64,000 nucleotides of DNA from RPQJ01 sp963777725 (GCA_963777725.1 CAVZRR010000001.1:124001-188000), one strand, 5' to 3'; shown: positions 24,397 to 33,354, numbered from the stretch's first letter. Notes: a model not told the origin generated them from the letters alone. Made by a program: numbers and translations.

Positions 24397-25269
24397 TCAG
24401 AGCGCCGGGGTGGCGGCGACCTGGTCGAGGTGCTGCTGCAAGCGGTCGTACATCTCGCGCCACAGCGGTCCGGGTCGACCCGCGCCAACCGGCGCGCCGT
24501 CGATGCGAGTCACCGGCAGCACGCCGCGGCCGGCCGAAGCGATCCAGACCTCGTCACAACTCGCGAGTTCGCGCGCCTCCAGCGGACAGACCTGGCTCGG
24601 CAGCCAGCCCTGCGCCAGCTCGAGCACGGCATCCCGCGACGTGCCCGGCAGGATCCGGTGGTCGTTCGGCGGCGTGACGAGCGTGCCGCCGATGCACAGC
24701 AGCACCGAACTCGAGGAGCCTTCCAGCAGCAGTCCGTCGCGCACCAGCAGTGCCTCGTCGGCGCCGCGGTCGGCGGCTTCCTGGCGCAGCAGCACGTTGG
24801 CCAGCAGCGCGACCGACTTGATGTCGCAGCGTGCCCAGCGGATGTCGTCGAGCGTAATGGCGGCGAGCCCCTCGTCGAGCGTCTTCGCGCTCGGCAGCGG
24901 ATAGGGGCTCGCGAATGCGAACACCGTGGGCGAGGCCGGGCGCGGAAACAGGTGATTGCGGCCAGCCTCGGCACCGCGCGTGACCTGCACGTACAGCAGC
25001 ATCTCCGCGTCGCCGGCAGCTGCGGCGAGTTGCTGCAGGATCGATTGCCACTCACGCTCGTCGTGCGGGTTGGGCAGGCGGATCGCGCCGAGACTGCCGT
25101 CGAGTCGCTGCAGATGGGCGCGCAGGCGAAACGGCCGGCTGCGGTGCACCGGAATCACTTCGTAGACGCCGTCGGCGAACAGGAAGCCGCGGTCGAGCGG
25201 AGAGATTCGCGCGTCGGACAACGGCCCGAATGCGCCGTTCAGGTAGCAGGTCGGGTAGGGCTCGGCCAC
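24397..25269 (-). CDS. dat: D-amino-acid transaminase (class IV aminotransferase)
   Basis: A 290-residue PLP enzyme of fold type IV. YLNGAFGPLSDARISPLDRGFL (quoted in part: DARISPLDRGFLFADGVYE) is the typical N-terminus of D-alanine transaminases, the PLP lysine is Lys151 in CDIKSVALLANVL, and LLEGSSSSVL and ILPGTSRDAVLE bind the phosphate. It moves the amino group of D-alanine to 2-oxoglutarate to form D-glutamate. The GTG at 25269 lies one base after the dacA stop, suggesting coupling. Aminodeoxychorismate lyase or a branched-chain transaminase are alternatives, less likely from sequence. Confidence 0.88.
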   Translation of the reverse strand: MAEPYPTCYLNGAFGPLSDARISPLDRGFLFADGVYEVIPVHRSRPFRLRAHLQRLDGSLGAIRLPNPHDEREWQSILQQLAAAAGDAEMLLYVQVTRGAEAGRNHLFPRPASPTVFAFASPYPLPSAKTLDEGLAAITLDDIRWARCDIKSVALLANVLLRQEAADRGADEALLVRDGLLLEGSSSSVLLCIGGTLVTPPNDHRILPGTSRDAVLELAQGWLPSQVCPLEARELASCDEVWIASAGRGVLPVTRIDGAPVGAGRPGPLWREMYDRLQQHLDQVAATPAL

Positions 25270-25270
25270 T

Positions 25271-26482
25271 TCAGTGGAACCACAACCGCACGGTGTCGGT
25301 CGCGCGCCGGAAGAACCCGCCCGCCGGGACCGCCGCGGACGGGTAGAGGTCGTGCGTCGCGATAGTCGCGCCGTCCACGACGATGCTGGCCTTGCCAATC
25401 GGCTGGTCCGTCGCGAGCGGAGCCACCAGCTGGTCCGGGAGCTCGAACTCGGCACGCACGTTGCCCACCTGCCCGCGCTGGCCCGTCACGTAGAGGTCGC
25501 GCTGCAGCGCGAGGCCGACCGTGCGCGCCTCGCCCTTCCACACCGGCGCGGTCGTCAGCGGTTCGCCGGCCGCATAGAGCCGCTTCGTCTCGAAGAAATT
25601 GAAGCCGTAGTTGAGCAACGCGGCATTCGCGTCCTCGCGGGCCCGCATCGACTCGGTGCCGAGCACCGCGGAAACGAGGCGCATGCCGTCGCGCTTTGCC
25701 GAGGCGACCAGGCAGTAGCCGGCGCTTTCGGTGTGGCCCGTCTTGACGCCGTCGACCGAGGGGTCGCGCCACAGCAGGCCGTTGCGGTTCTGCTGCGTGA
25801 TGCCGTTCCACGAGAATTCGCGCTGCGCGTACCAGCGGTAATACTCCGGGAACTCGTGGATCAGCGCGCTCGAGAGGATCGCTGCGTCGCGGGCCGTCGT
25901 GTAGTGCTCGGGATCGGGCATGCCGGCCGTGTTGGTGAAGTTCGAGCCCGTCATGCCGAGTTCCTTCGCGTAGGTGTTCATCATCTGCACGAAGGTCGGC
26001 TCCGTGCCGGCGACGTGCTCGGCCAGCGCCACGGTCGCGTCGTTGCCGGACTGGACGATCATGCCCTGCACCAGGTTCTCGACCGACACCTGCGTGCCGA
26101 CCTGGACGAACATTCGCGAGCCTTCCTGCTTCCAGGCGTGCTCGCTGATGGTGACCATGTCGTCGAGCTTGATGCGGCCTTCCTTGAGCGCGCGAAACAC
26201 GCCGTAGGCCGTCATCAGCTTGGTCAGGCTGGCGGGCTCCTGGCGCGAATCGGGGTCGAGGGCCGCGAGCACGCGGCCGCTGTCGTGATCGATCACGATG
26301 TAGCTGCGCGCCTTGAGTTCAGGCGGCGGCGGAATCGGCGTCGGCGCGGCGGCCGGGATGGCCGCTGCGGCGTCCGCAGTCGCCTCGGCGGGAGCGGGCG
26401 TGTCGGCTTCCTTGGAGCAACCGGCGAGCGTGAAGGCGAGGGCGGCGAGCAGGGCGGGGATCGTTGCGTTGGGTCGTGTCAT
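25271..26482 (-). CDS. dacA: D-alanyl-D-alanine carboxypeptidase (PBP5/6 type), predicted lipoprotein
   Basis: A 403-residue penicillin-binding protein that removes the terminal D-Ala from peptidoglycan stem peptides. The active-site motifs are SLTK (Ser85-Lys88), SGN (145-147) and KTG (247-249), followed by the C-terminal beta domain and a weakly amphipathic end. Unlike E. coli DacA, the signal peptide ends in a lipobox (FTLAGC, Cys22) and a 30-residue Ala/Pro linker follows, so it is probably a lipid-anchored enzyme. It is 53 bases after mltB. The rlpA gene often found between mltB and dacA is missing. Confidence 0.94.
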   Translation of the reverse strand: MTRPNATIPALLAALAFTLAGCSKEADTPAPAEATADAAAAIPAAAPTPIPPPPELKARSYIVIDHDSGRVLAALDPDSRQEPASLTKLMTAYGVFRALKEGRIKLDDMVTISEHAWKQEGSRMFVQVGTQVSVENLVQGMIVQSGNDATVALAEHVAGTEPTFVQMMNTYAKELGMTGSNFTNTAGMPDPEHYTTARDAAILSSALIHEFPEYYRWYAQREFSWNGITQQNRNGLLWRDPSVDGVKTGHTESAGYCLVASAKRDGMRLVSAVLGTESMRAREDANAALLNYGFNFFETKRLYAAGEPLTTAPVWKGEARTVGLALQRDLYVTGQRGQVGNVRAEFELPDQLVAPLATDQPIGKASIVVDGATIATHDLYPSAAVPAGGFFRRATDTVRLWFH

Positions 26483-26535
26483 GGTTCGTTTGCGTCAGGC
26501 AATGGTGGAATACGCCGGCGGGGAGGGGATTGACC

Positions 26536-27579
26536 TCACTTCCCGATCGACGTGAAGGGCGGCGGCACCGCGGGCGTTGGCTCCGCCGGTGCGGAAACGG
26601 ACCGCAGCGTGGGCGCGATCGCCGCGGCGAGATCGTTGACCGCGCTGGCGTAGAGCTGGCTGCGGTTGTAGCGCGTGATCGCGTAGAAATTCGTGAAGCC
26701 GACGCGATACTCGGGACCCGCGCTGCCGGCGAGCTCGATCAGCACCGCGGGCGCCTCCGGCGGCAGGTCGGCGTCGAATGCGACGCCTCGGTCGCGCAGC
26801 GACTGCGCGGTTTCCGTGAGCGTGAGCTTGCCGAACTCCAGGCCGGCGAGATTCGCGCGGCTCACGTCCGCCCGCACCATGACCGGCTCGCCCGGTCGCC
26901 AGCCGTGCACCTTGAGGTAGTTCGCGACGCTCGAGAACACGTCGCCCCAGTTTCCCCAGAGGTCGCGCCGGCCATCGGCGTCGCCGTCCACCGCGTAGGC
27001 GCGGAAGCTCGACGGCATGAACTGAGGAATGCCCATGGCGCCGGCATACGAGCCGAGTGGTGCGAGCGGATCGAGGGTCTCCTCGCGCGTCATCAGCAGG
27101 AACTGCTCGAGCTCGCCGCGGAAGAACGGGCTGCGCGGCGGATAGTCGAAGGCCAGCGTGGCGAGCGCGTCGATCACACGATGCTTGCCGGTGATTTCGC
27201 CGAAGAACGTCTCGACGCCGACGATCGCGAGCAGGACCTGCGCCGGGACGCCGGTCTCTGCGGCCCTGTCGAGCGGCCCGGACTGCAGGCGCGCCGTCTC
27301 GACGCCGCGAGCGATGCGCCGCTCGGTCAGGAAGCGCGCCCGGTACTCGTGCCAGGGCATGGTCTTTTCCGCGGGCCGGCTGATCGCGGCGACGATCGAC
27401 GGTCGCGATTCGACCTGCGTGAACACGCCGGCCAGTGCGGCGGCTTCGAAGCCGTGCCGATCGGCCATGTCACGAATGAACGTCGTGACGTCTTCCCGTT
27501 GCTCGTCGAGCGCGAGGGCGGGCGTCGCGACGAGCGCGGCGAAAACTGCTGGAGCCAATACGCGGGCGATTGGGGGCAT
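26536..27579 (-). CDS. mltB: Lytic murein transglycosylase B
   Basis: A 347-residue periplasmic glycan hydrolase. The ATG at 27579 has GAGG 8 bases upstream and gives a clean signal peptide (VLAPAVFAALVATPALA); a GTG at 27606 overlapping the rodA stop is an alternative. MltB features are VGVETFFGEITGKH with the catalytic Glu, GAMGIPQFMPSS, and WGNWGDVFSSVANYL. It cleaves the MurNAc-GlcNAc bond with anhydro product. No lipobox is present, so it may be soluble, unlike E. coli MltB. It lies between rodA and dacA as in related species. Confidence 0.95.
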   Translation of the reverse strand: MPPIARVLAPAVFAALVATPALALDEQREDVTTFIRDMADRHGFEAAALAGVFTQVESRPSIVAAISRPAEKTMPWHEYRARFLTERRIARGVETARLQSGPLDRAAETGVPAQVLLAIVGVETFFGEITGKHRVIDALATLAFDYPPRSPFFRGELEQFLLMTREETLDPLAPLGSYAGAMGIPQFMPSSFRAYAVDGDADGRRDLWGNWGDVFSSVANYLKVHGWRPGEPVMVRADVSRANLAGLEFGKLTLTETAQSLRDRGVAFDADLPPEAPAVLIELAGSAGPEYRVGFTNFYAITRYNRSQLYASAVNDLAAAIAPTLRSVSAPAEPTPAVPPPFTSIGK

Positions 27580-27602
27580 CCGGTGCCTCGGGTTGAGGCC
27601 GG

Positions 27603-28748
27603 TCACGTGGCGACCAGCTTGCGACGGGAGTGGATCGACATCAGGATACCGAAGCCGGCCATGAGGGTCACCATCGAAGTGCCGCCGTAGCTGACCAGCG
27701 GCAGCGGCACGCCGACCACGGGCAGCAAGCCCGCCACCATGCCACTGTTGACGAACACGTAGACGCCGAACGTCAACGTCAGAGCGCCCGCGACCAGCCG
27801 CGAAAACGTGTCCTGGCCCTGTGCTGCGATGTACAGGCCGCGCGCGATCACCAGCAGGTACAGCGCGATCAGCACGCCGAGGCCGACGAGGCCCCACTCC
27901 TCGCCGATCACCGCGAAGATGAAATCGGTGGAGCGCTCGGGCAGGAACTCGAGCTGCGCCTGGCTGCCGTTCATGTAGCCCTTGCCGAACAGCCCGCCCG
28001 AGCCGATCGCGATCGACGACTGGATCGTGTGGTAGCCGGCGCCGAGCGGGTCGTCCTGCGGGTTCAGGAACGTCAGCACGCGCTGCCGCTGGTAATCGTG
28101 CAGGAAATGCCACAACACGGGCACCGCGCCCGCGAGCAGCGTGCCGAGCCCGAGGATGTAGCGGAACTGCAGGCCCGCGAGCAGCACGACCAGGCCGCCG
28201 CCCGCCGCGACCAGCAGCGCAGTGCCGAGATCCGGTTGCTCGGCGATCAGCAGGACCGGCACCAGGATCGCCACCGCCAGCGCCACGAGCGTGCGGAAAT
28301 CGGGGGGCAGCGGGCGATCGTGGACCAGCCAGGCGCACGCGAGCGGCACGGCAATCTTCATGATTTCCGACGGCTGGAAGCGGATCACGCCGAGATCGAG
28401 CCAGCGCTGCGCGCCCATCGCCACGTCGCCGACCAGTGCGACGGCCACCAGCAGCAGCACGCCCAGCGCGTAGAGCCACGGCGACGCGGCGCGCAGGATG
28501 CGTGGCGGAATCTGCGCGACGAGCAGCAGCACGCCGAGCGCGAGTCCGACCCGGGCCGCCTGGCGCAGGAACACGCCGAGGTCCTCGCCTGCCGCGCTGA
28601 AGAGCACGACGAGCCCCGCGACGCAGACGGCGAGCACGGCAAGCAGCAGCGGCCCGTCGATGTGCAGTGCTTCGAGCAGCCGGCCCGACAGCGTGAACGT
28701 GCGCTGCGCGCGACTCGAGGATCCCGGACCTGCGATCTCTGCTTTCAT
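27603..28748 (-). CDS. rodA: Rod-shape peptidoglycan glycosyltransferase RodA (MrdB)
   Basis: A 381-residue SEDS protein with about ten transmembrane segments. It polymerises lipid II as partner of PBP2 in the elongasome. Conserved regions are GAQRWLDLGVIRFQPSEIMK, YQRQRVLTFLNPQDDPLGAGYHTIQS (quoted from its ends YQRQRVLTF and GAGYHTIQS), GKGYMNGSQ and PVVGVPLPLVSYGGTSM. The putative catalytic Asp is in the large periplasmic loop (RSTDFIFAVIGEE). The ATG at 28748 overlaps the mrdA stop by four bases. Confidence 0.97.
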   Translation of the reverse strand: MKAEIAGPGSSSRAQRTFTLSGRLLEALHIDGPLLLAVLAVCVAGLVVLFSAAGEDLGVFLRQAARVGLALGVLLLVAQIPPRILRAASPWLYALGVLLLVAVALVGDVAMGAQRWLDLGVIRFQPSEIMKIAVPLACAWLVHDRPLPPDFRTLVALAVAILVPVLLIAEQPDLGTALLVAAGGGLVVLLAGLQFRYILGLGTLLAGAVPVLWHFLHDYQRQRVLTFLNPQDDPLGAGYHTIQSSIAIGSGGLFGKGYMNGSQAQLEFLPERSTDFIFAVIGEEWGLVGLGVLIALYLLVIARGLYIAAQGQDTFSRLVAGALTLTFGVYVFVNSGMVAGLLPVVGVPLPLVSYGGTSMVTLMAGFGILMSIHSRRKLVAT

Positions 28749-30688
28749 TCCTCGACCCCTGCGGCGGGCGGTGGCGCGGCGACGGGCGCCGCCGCAGTCG
28801 CGGCGGTCCCATCGGGCGGCAGCAGGTACGCGTCGAACACCTTGCGGGCGATCGGCGCCGCGGTACCGCTGCCGCTGCGTCCGTTTTCGACCACGACGGC
28901 GACCGCAAGTTGCGGGTCGTCGGCCGGAGCGAACGCGACGAACAGCGCGTGGTCGCGCATCCGCTCGGCCACGTCCGCTTCGTTGTACTTCTCGCTCTGG
29001 CCGACGCTGAACACCTGCGCGGTGCCGGTCTTGCCCGCAATCTTGTACGGCGCACCGGTCTGGCTGCGGCGGGCGGTGCCCCACGGGTCGTTGGTGACGC
29101 CGACCATGCCGCCGATGATGATGTCCCAGTGCGCGGGGTCCTTGACCGGCACGCTCGGCAGTGCCACCGGCGGCAGGTCGCGAATCTCGCCGGTCTGCGC
29201 ATCGCGGATCCGGCGGACCAGTCGCGGCGAGAAGCGCTGGCCCCGCATGGCCACCGTGGCCGTCGCGTGGGCCAGTTGCAGGGGCGTGGCAAGCATGTAG
29301 CCCTGGCCGATGCCCGCGATCACCGTTTCCCCCGGAAACCACACCTGGGCCTCGCGTTTCTTGAACGCGCCGCGTTTCCACGCCGTGGACGGCAGCAGGC
29401 CGGTGCGCTCGCCGGCGATGTCGATGCCGGTTTTCTGGCCCAGGCCGAACAGCGACAGCGATTCGTGCATCCGATCGATGCCCATGTCCGCCGAGAGGCT
29501 GTAGAAGTAGACGTCGCAGGAAACCGCGATCGCCATGTGCATGTCGACGCTGCCGTGGCCCGATTTCTTCCAGTCCCGGTAGCGGTGGCTCGAGCCGGGC
29601 AGCTGGAACGCGCCCCGGCAGAACTTGCGCTCCTGCGGCTCGATGACGCCTTGCTGCAGCGCTGCGAAAGCGACCAGCGGCTTGATCGTCGAGCCCGGCG
29701 GGTAGACGCCGCGCAAGGCACGGTCATAGAGCGGCACGTCGATGTCGGTCGACAGTGCGTTGTACTCCGCGTAGGTGAGGCCGCGCGCGAATCCGTTCGG
29801 GTCGAAGGTCGGCGTGCTGACGAACGCGATGATGTCGCCGTTGCGCGGGTCGATCGCGACGACGGCGGCGCGCTGGCCCGCAAGCGCTTCCTCGGCGACC
29901 TGCTGCACGCGCGCGTCCACGGCGAGGTAGAGGTCGTTGCCGGCGATCGGCTCGCCCCGTTGCAGCTGTGGCGTCGAGAGCCCCACCCGGTCGACCCGCC
30001 GCCCCTGCGCGTTGACCAGCAGTTGCTGGTGCCCGGTCTGGCCGTGCAGCTCGTCCTCGAAGGCACGCTCGACGCCGAGCTTGCCGATCAGCGTCGTGCC
30101 GGCGTAATTCGGCACGTCGATGCGCTCCTGGTCCTGCTCGCTGATCGAGCCGACGTAACCGATCGCGTGCACGCCCGTGCCGCCCTTCGGGTAGAAGCGC
30201 GTCAGGCGTGGCCGCACCTCGACGCCCGGGAAGTCCGGTCGGTTGACTGCAAAGCGCGCCAGTTCTTCCTCGGAGAGCTGCAGTCGGATCGGGACTGCAT
30301 CGAACCGGCGTCGCGCCTGGATCGTGCGCCGAGTGCGGTCCAGGTCTTCCGCGGGCAGCAGTCCGATCTGCACCAGGCGGGCCAGCGTGTCCTCGAGGTC
30401 CGGCGTCTGCTCGCGCACCAGCTCGAGCTGGTAGGCCGGCCGGTTGAGCGCGAGGGGCTCGCCGTTGCGATCGAGGATCAGGCCGCGGCTGGGCGGGATC
30501 GGCTCGATCCGGATCCGGTTGCCCTGCGACAGGTCGCTGAAGTACTCGTGCCGCACGACCTGCAGGTAGAAGAGCCGCGAGAACAGCGCCGCGACGAGCA
30601 GCAAGATCACGAACGTGGCCGCGATCACGCGGCGCCCGAACATGCGCTGCTCGGCCCAGTGGTCCTTCAGTCGAACGGAGCGTGCCAT
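28745..30688 (-). CDS. mrdA: Penicillin-binding protein 2 (elongation transpeptidase)
   Basis: A 647-residue class B PBP. It has one N-terminal membrane helix (about residues 20-42), a pedestal domain, and a transpeptidase domain with the nucleophile Ser333 in PGSTIK, the second motif SCD (ISCDVYF-like, as the SxD of E. coli PBP2), and KTG in AGKTGTAQVF. It crosslinks side-wall peptidoglycan with RodA, and is the target of mecillinam in E. coli. A Pro/Ala-rich tail ends the protein. It follows mreD by 19 bases. Confidence 0.97.
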   Translation of the reverse strand: MARSVRLKDHWAEQRMFGRRVIAATFVILLLVAALFSRLFYLQVVRHEYFSDLSQGNRIRIEPIPPSRGLILDRNGEPLALNRPAYQLELVREQTPDLEDTLARLVQIGLLPAEDLDRTRRTIQARRRFDAVPIRLQLSEEELARFAVNRPDFPGVEVRPRLTRFYPKGGTGVHAIGYVGSISEQDQERIDVPNYAGTTLIGKLGVERAFEDELHGQTGHQQLLVNAQGRRVDRVGLSTPQLQRGEPIAGNDLYLAVDARVQQVAEEALAGQRAAVVAIDPRNGDIIAFVSTPTFDPNGFARGLTYAEYNALSTDIDVPLYDRALRGVYPPGSTIKPLVAFAALQQGVIEPQERKFCRGAFQLPGSSHRYRDWKKSGHGSVDMHMAIAVSCDVYFYSLSADMGIDRMHESLSLFGLGQKTGIDIAGERTGLLPSTAWKRGAFKKREAQVWFPGETVIAGIGQGYMLATPLQLAHATATVAMRGQRFSPRLVRRIRDAQTGEIRDLPPVALPSVPVKDPAHWDIIIGGMVGVTNDPWGTARRSQTGAPYKIAGKTGTAQVFSVGQSEKYNEADVAERMRDHALFVAFAPADDPQLAVAVVVENGRSGSGTAAPIARKVFDAYLLPPDGTAATAAAPVAAPPPAAGVEE

Positions 30689-30707
30689 GCGCCGGCCTGC
30701 GCGTCGG

Positions 30708-31190
30708 TCAGCGCGAGCGGCGCGTCAGGGTGTCGCCCGCCGCCACGATCAGCGGCCACAGCAGCGCGCCCGAGAGGACCGGCAGCCAGCGATTCCATCC
30801 CGTATAGCCGTGGCCGGTCAGGCCATCGGTCCAGAAGATCACGAAATGGTAAGCCGCGAGCAGCACCATCACGGCGCCGGCCTGGTGCAGGATCGGAAAC
30901 ATCCGCATGCGCAGTTGCGCGCGGTGCGCGAGGAATGCGACCAGCACGAAGCCGAGCGCGTGCTGGCCGAGCGTGAGGCCACGCAGCACGTCGAGGAACA
31001 GACCGGCGAGCCAGGCGTAGCCGAGTCCCGCAATGCGCGGACGGGTCAGGATCCAGTAGATGACCATCAGCAGCGCGAGGTCCGGGCGCAGCGGGCCGAG
31101 CCAGTCTGGCAGCGGCACGATCGCCAGCACGAGGCCCAGCGCGACGCTGGACCAGTAGAGGAGACGTTGCGCGGCGCCGCTGGGCCTCAC
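30708..31190 (-). CDS. mreD: Rod-shape determining protein MreD
   Basis: A 160-residue inner-membrane protein with about five hydrophobic segments (LLYWSSVALGLVLAIVPLP and others) and the family RPDLALLMVIYWI region, followed by DVLRGLTLGQHALG. It is part of the MreBCD-RodA-PBP2 complex; the exact action is not known. The GTG at 31190 overlaps the mreC TGA by four bases. Length matches E. coli MreD (162). Confidence 0.94.
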   Translation of the reverse strand: MRPSGAAQRLLYWSSVALGLVLAIVPLPDWLGPLRPDLALLMVIYWILTRPRIAGLGYAWLAGLFLDVLRGLTLGQHALGFVLVAFLAHRAQLRMRMFPILHQAGAVMVLLAAYHFVIFWTDGLTGHGYTGWNRWLPVLSGALLWPLIVAAGDTLTRRSR

Positions 31191-32143
31191 TCTTCGTCTC
31201 CCCGGGCCGGGGCGGCCGTCGCGGTCGATGCAGGCGCAGCCGCTGTTGGCGGGGCCTCGGTCGGCGCTAGCTCGGCTGCGGGGGGTTGTTCCACTGCGGC
31301 CGGTGGGTCGAACCAGACCAGCAGCACCTCGCGGTCGCGATCGAGGCGCGCGGTCGGTCGCGCGTCGACGAGCGCGAACGTCGTCGACGCATTGCGCACC
31401 ACCTGGGTGACTTCCGCGATCGGGTAACCGGGCGGAAAGACGCCACCCATGCCCGTCGACAGCAGCAGGTCGCCTTGCTTGAGGTCGGCCTCCACCGTGA
31501 CGAACGGCAGCGACAGGCGCTCGGAGTCGCCGGTGCCGACCGCGATCGTGCGCAGGCCGCTGCGATTCGACTGCACGGGAATCGCGTGCTCGGCGTCGCT
31601 GATCAGGATCACCTCGGCCGTCTTTGCGTGCACCTGCGCCACCTGGCCGAAGATGCCGTCGGCATCCAGCACGGCCTGGCCCTTGAAGACGCCGTCGGCG
31701 GCACCCTTGTCGAGCAGCACGCGGTGCCGGAACGGGTCGAGATCCACGTTGAGGATCGAGGCCACCAGCACGCGCTCGGCGACGCCGGCGGAGTTCTCGC
31801 GCATGTCGCGCAGGCGGCGGTTCTCGTCCTCCAGTGCCGCGAACCGCTGCAATTGCAGGTTCGCGAGGCGCAGTCGCGCGGTGAGCTCGAGGTTTTCCTG
31901 GCGCAGGCGGCTGCGATCGGCGAACGAGCCACTGACCCAGTCCCAGGCGCGGAAGGGCAGGTCGACGACGACCTGCACTGGATAGACTGCAGCCGACAGC
32001 CATGCCCGCACGCGCGTGAGCTGGTCATAGCGCTGGTCGGCGACCATCAGCGCGATCGCCGCGATCGCCAGCGTCAGGAACGTCGCGCCGAGCGGCGGCC
32101 CGCGGCCGATGATCGGGCGGGTGTCGTGCGTCAGTTCGACCAC
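31187..32143 (-). CDS. mreC: Cell-shape determining protein MreC
   Basis: A 318-residue bitopic protein. A membrane helix lies near residues 19-37, a coiled coil at about 76-117 (RLRQENLELTARLRLANLQ), and a double beta-barrel periplasmic domain follows (VLASILNVDLDPFRHRVLLD in part). The final ~50 residues are Ala/Pro-rich and disordered. It activates PBP2/RodA in the elongasome. It is 27 bases after mreB and coupled to mreD. Confidence 0.95.
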   Translation of the reverse strand: MVELTHDTRPIIGRGPPLGATFLTLAIAAIALMVADQRYDQLTRVRAWLSAAVYPVQVVVDLPFRAWDWVSGSFADRSRLRQENLELTARLRLANLQLQRFAALEDENRRLRDMRENSAGVAERVLVASILNVDLDPFRHRVLLDKGAADGVFKGQAVLDADGIFGQVAQVHAKTAEVILISDAEHAIPVQSNRSGLRTIAVGTGDSERLSLPFVTVEADLKQGDLLLSTGMGGVFPPGYPIAEVTQVVRNASTTFALVDARPTARLDRDREVLLVWFDPPAAVEQPPAAELAPTEAPPTAAAPASTATAAPARGDEE

Positions 32144-32170
32144 GGCGGGGCTGGGCGGGAACGCCCGGGC

Positions 32171-33214
32171 TCAATCCAGGCCGAACAGGCCCGGGCCGTG
32201 CTCGTCGATCAGCTCCAGCATCTTGCCGCCACCACGCGCGACGCAGGTGAGGGGATCCTCGGCCACCACGACCGGCAGGCCCGTCTCTTCCATCAGCAGC
32301 TTGTCGATGTCGCGCAGCAGCGCGCCGCCGCCCGTCAGCACGATGCCGCGATCGGCGACGTCGGAACCGAGCTCCGGGGGCGTCTGCTCGAGGGCGGCCT
32401 TGACGGCGCCGACGATGCCCTGCAACGGCTCCTGCAGAGCCTCGAGGATTTCGTTGGAGTTGAGCGTGAAGCTGCGCGGCACGCCTTCCGAAAGGTTGCG
32501 GCCCTTGACCGAGATCTCGCGCACCTGCTGGCCCGGGTACGCCGAGCCGATCTCGATCTTGATCCGCTCGGCCGTGGCCTCGCCGATCAGGATGCCGTAG
32601 TTGCGGCGCACGTAGTTGATGATGGCCTCGTCGAAGCGGTCGCCGCCGATGCGCACCGAAGCCGCATAGACGATGCCGTTCAACGAAATGACCGCCACCT
32701 CGGAGGTGCCGCCGCCAACGTCGAGCACCATCGAGCCGCGCGCTTCGTGGACGGGCATGCCCGCGCCGACCGCGGCTGCCATCGGCTCCTCGATGAGGCG
32801 TACCCAGCGGGCGCCTGCACCCTCGGCCGACTCCTGGATCGCGCGCCGCTCGACCTGCGTCGAGCCGTAGGGCACGCACACCAGCACGCGCGGGCTCGGG
32901 CGGATCAGGCGATTGCCGTGCACCTTCTCGATGAAGTACTGCAGCATCTTCTCGGTGATCGTGAAGTCCGCGATCACGCCGTCCTTCAGCGGGCGGATGG
33001 CCGTGATGTTGCCGGGCGTGCGGCCGAGCATGTTCTTGGCCTCGGTGCCGACGGCCTCGATCTTCTTGCCGCCGCGCGAGGGTTCCTCGCGTATGGCGAC
33101 GACGGAAGGCTCGTTGAGCACGATGCCCTTGCCACGCACGTAGATCAGCGTGTTGGCCGTGCCCAGGTCGATCGACAGGTCGTTGGAGAAATAGCCCCGG
33201 AGTTTCTTGAACAT
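32171..33214 (-). CDS. mreB: Rod-shape determining actin homologue MreB
   Basis: A 347-residue actin-like ATPase, the same length as E. coli MreB. It forms short membrane-bound filaments that direct side-wall synthesis. The nucleotide-binding regions are SIDLGTANTLIYVRGKG (N-terminal phosphate loop), VLDVGGGTSEVAVIS and GGGALLRDIDKL. The N-terminal MFKKLRGYF is the amphipathic membrane anchor. It heads the minus-strand wall operon down to ybeD and is divergent from gatC, with a candidate promoter in the 140-base gap. Confidence 0.98.
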   Translation of the reverse strand: MFKKLRGYFSNDLSIDLGTANTLIYVRGKGIVLNEPSVVAIREEPSRGGKKIEAVGTEAKNMLGRTPGNITAIRPLKDGVIADFTITEKMLQYFIEKVHGNRLIRPSPRVLVCVPYGSTQVERRAIQESAEGAGARWVRLIEEPMAAAVGAGMPVHEARGSMVLDVGGGTSEVAVISLNGIVYAASVRIGGDRFDEAIINYVRRNYGILIGEATAERIKIEIGSAYPGQQVREISVKGRNLSEGVPRSFTLNSNEILEALQEPLQGIVGAVKAALEQTPPELGSDVADRGIVLTGGGALLRDIDKLLMEETGLPVVVAEDPLTCVARGGGKMLELIDEHGPGLFGLD

Positions 33215-33271
33215 CTGGTCCGTAGGAAGAAGAATTTGGGAAGGGTGCGCGAGACGGCGCGAATCCGCGGC

Positions 33272-33300
33272 AATTTAACCATTGTCAGGACATTCCACAA
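33272..33300 (-). promoter_or_regulatory. Candidate sigma-70 promoter for the mreB operon
   Basis: On the minus strand, TTGTGG (33300-33295) and TAAATT (33277-33272) are separated by 17 bases, with each hexamer only a partial match. The start would lie about 50 bases upstream of the mreB ATG. It overlaps the gatC promoter candidate on the other strand. Confidence 0.3.
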
Positions 33301-33315
33301 GGCGACGTGTATGAT
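33287..33315 (+). promoter_or_regulatory. Candidate sigma-70 promoter for gatCAB
   Basis: AGGACA (33287-33292) and TATGAT (33310-33315, five of six matches) are spaced by 17 bases. Transcription would begin near 33322, leaving a leader of about 30 bases before the gatC ATG. The -10 sits in the loop of an inverted repeat. Confidence 0.35.
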
Positions 33316-33330
33316 TTACGTCGCTTTTTT
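33302..33330 (+). other. Inverted repeat with T-run upstream of gatC
   Basis: GCGACGT (33302-33308) and ACGTCGC (33318-33324) form a perfect 7-base stem with a 9-base loop, followed at once by six T (33325-33330). As RNA this looks like an intrinsic terminator facing gatC, but no plus-strand gene lies upstream. If the TATGAT in its loop is the -10, the repeat is instead a DNA-level operator or a chance match. Confidence 0.45.
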
Positions 33331-33354
33331 CCCCTTTCGATCGAGCTTTCAAGC

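Noticed and set aside
27580..27606. GTG at 27606 as the mltB start, overlapping the rodA stop
   Set aside because: The ATG at 27579 is better because of GAGG upstream and an immediate signal peptide, though the GTG overlap style is common in this genome.
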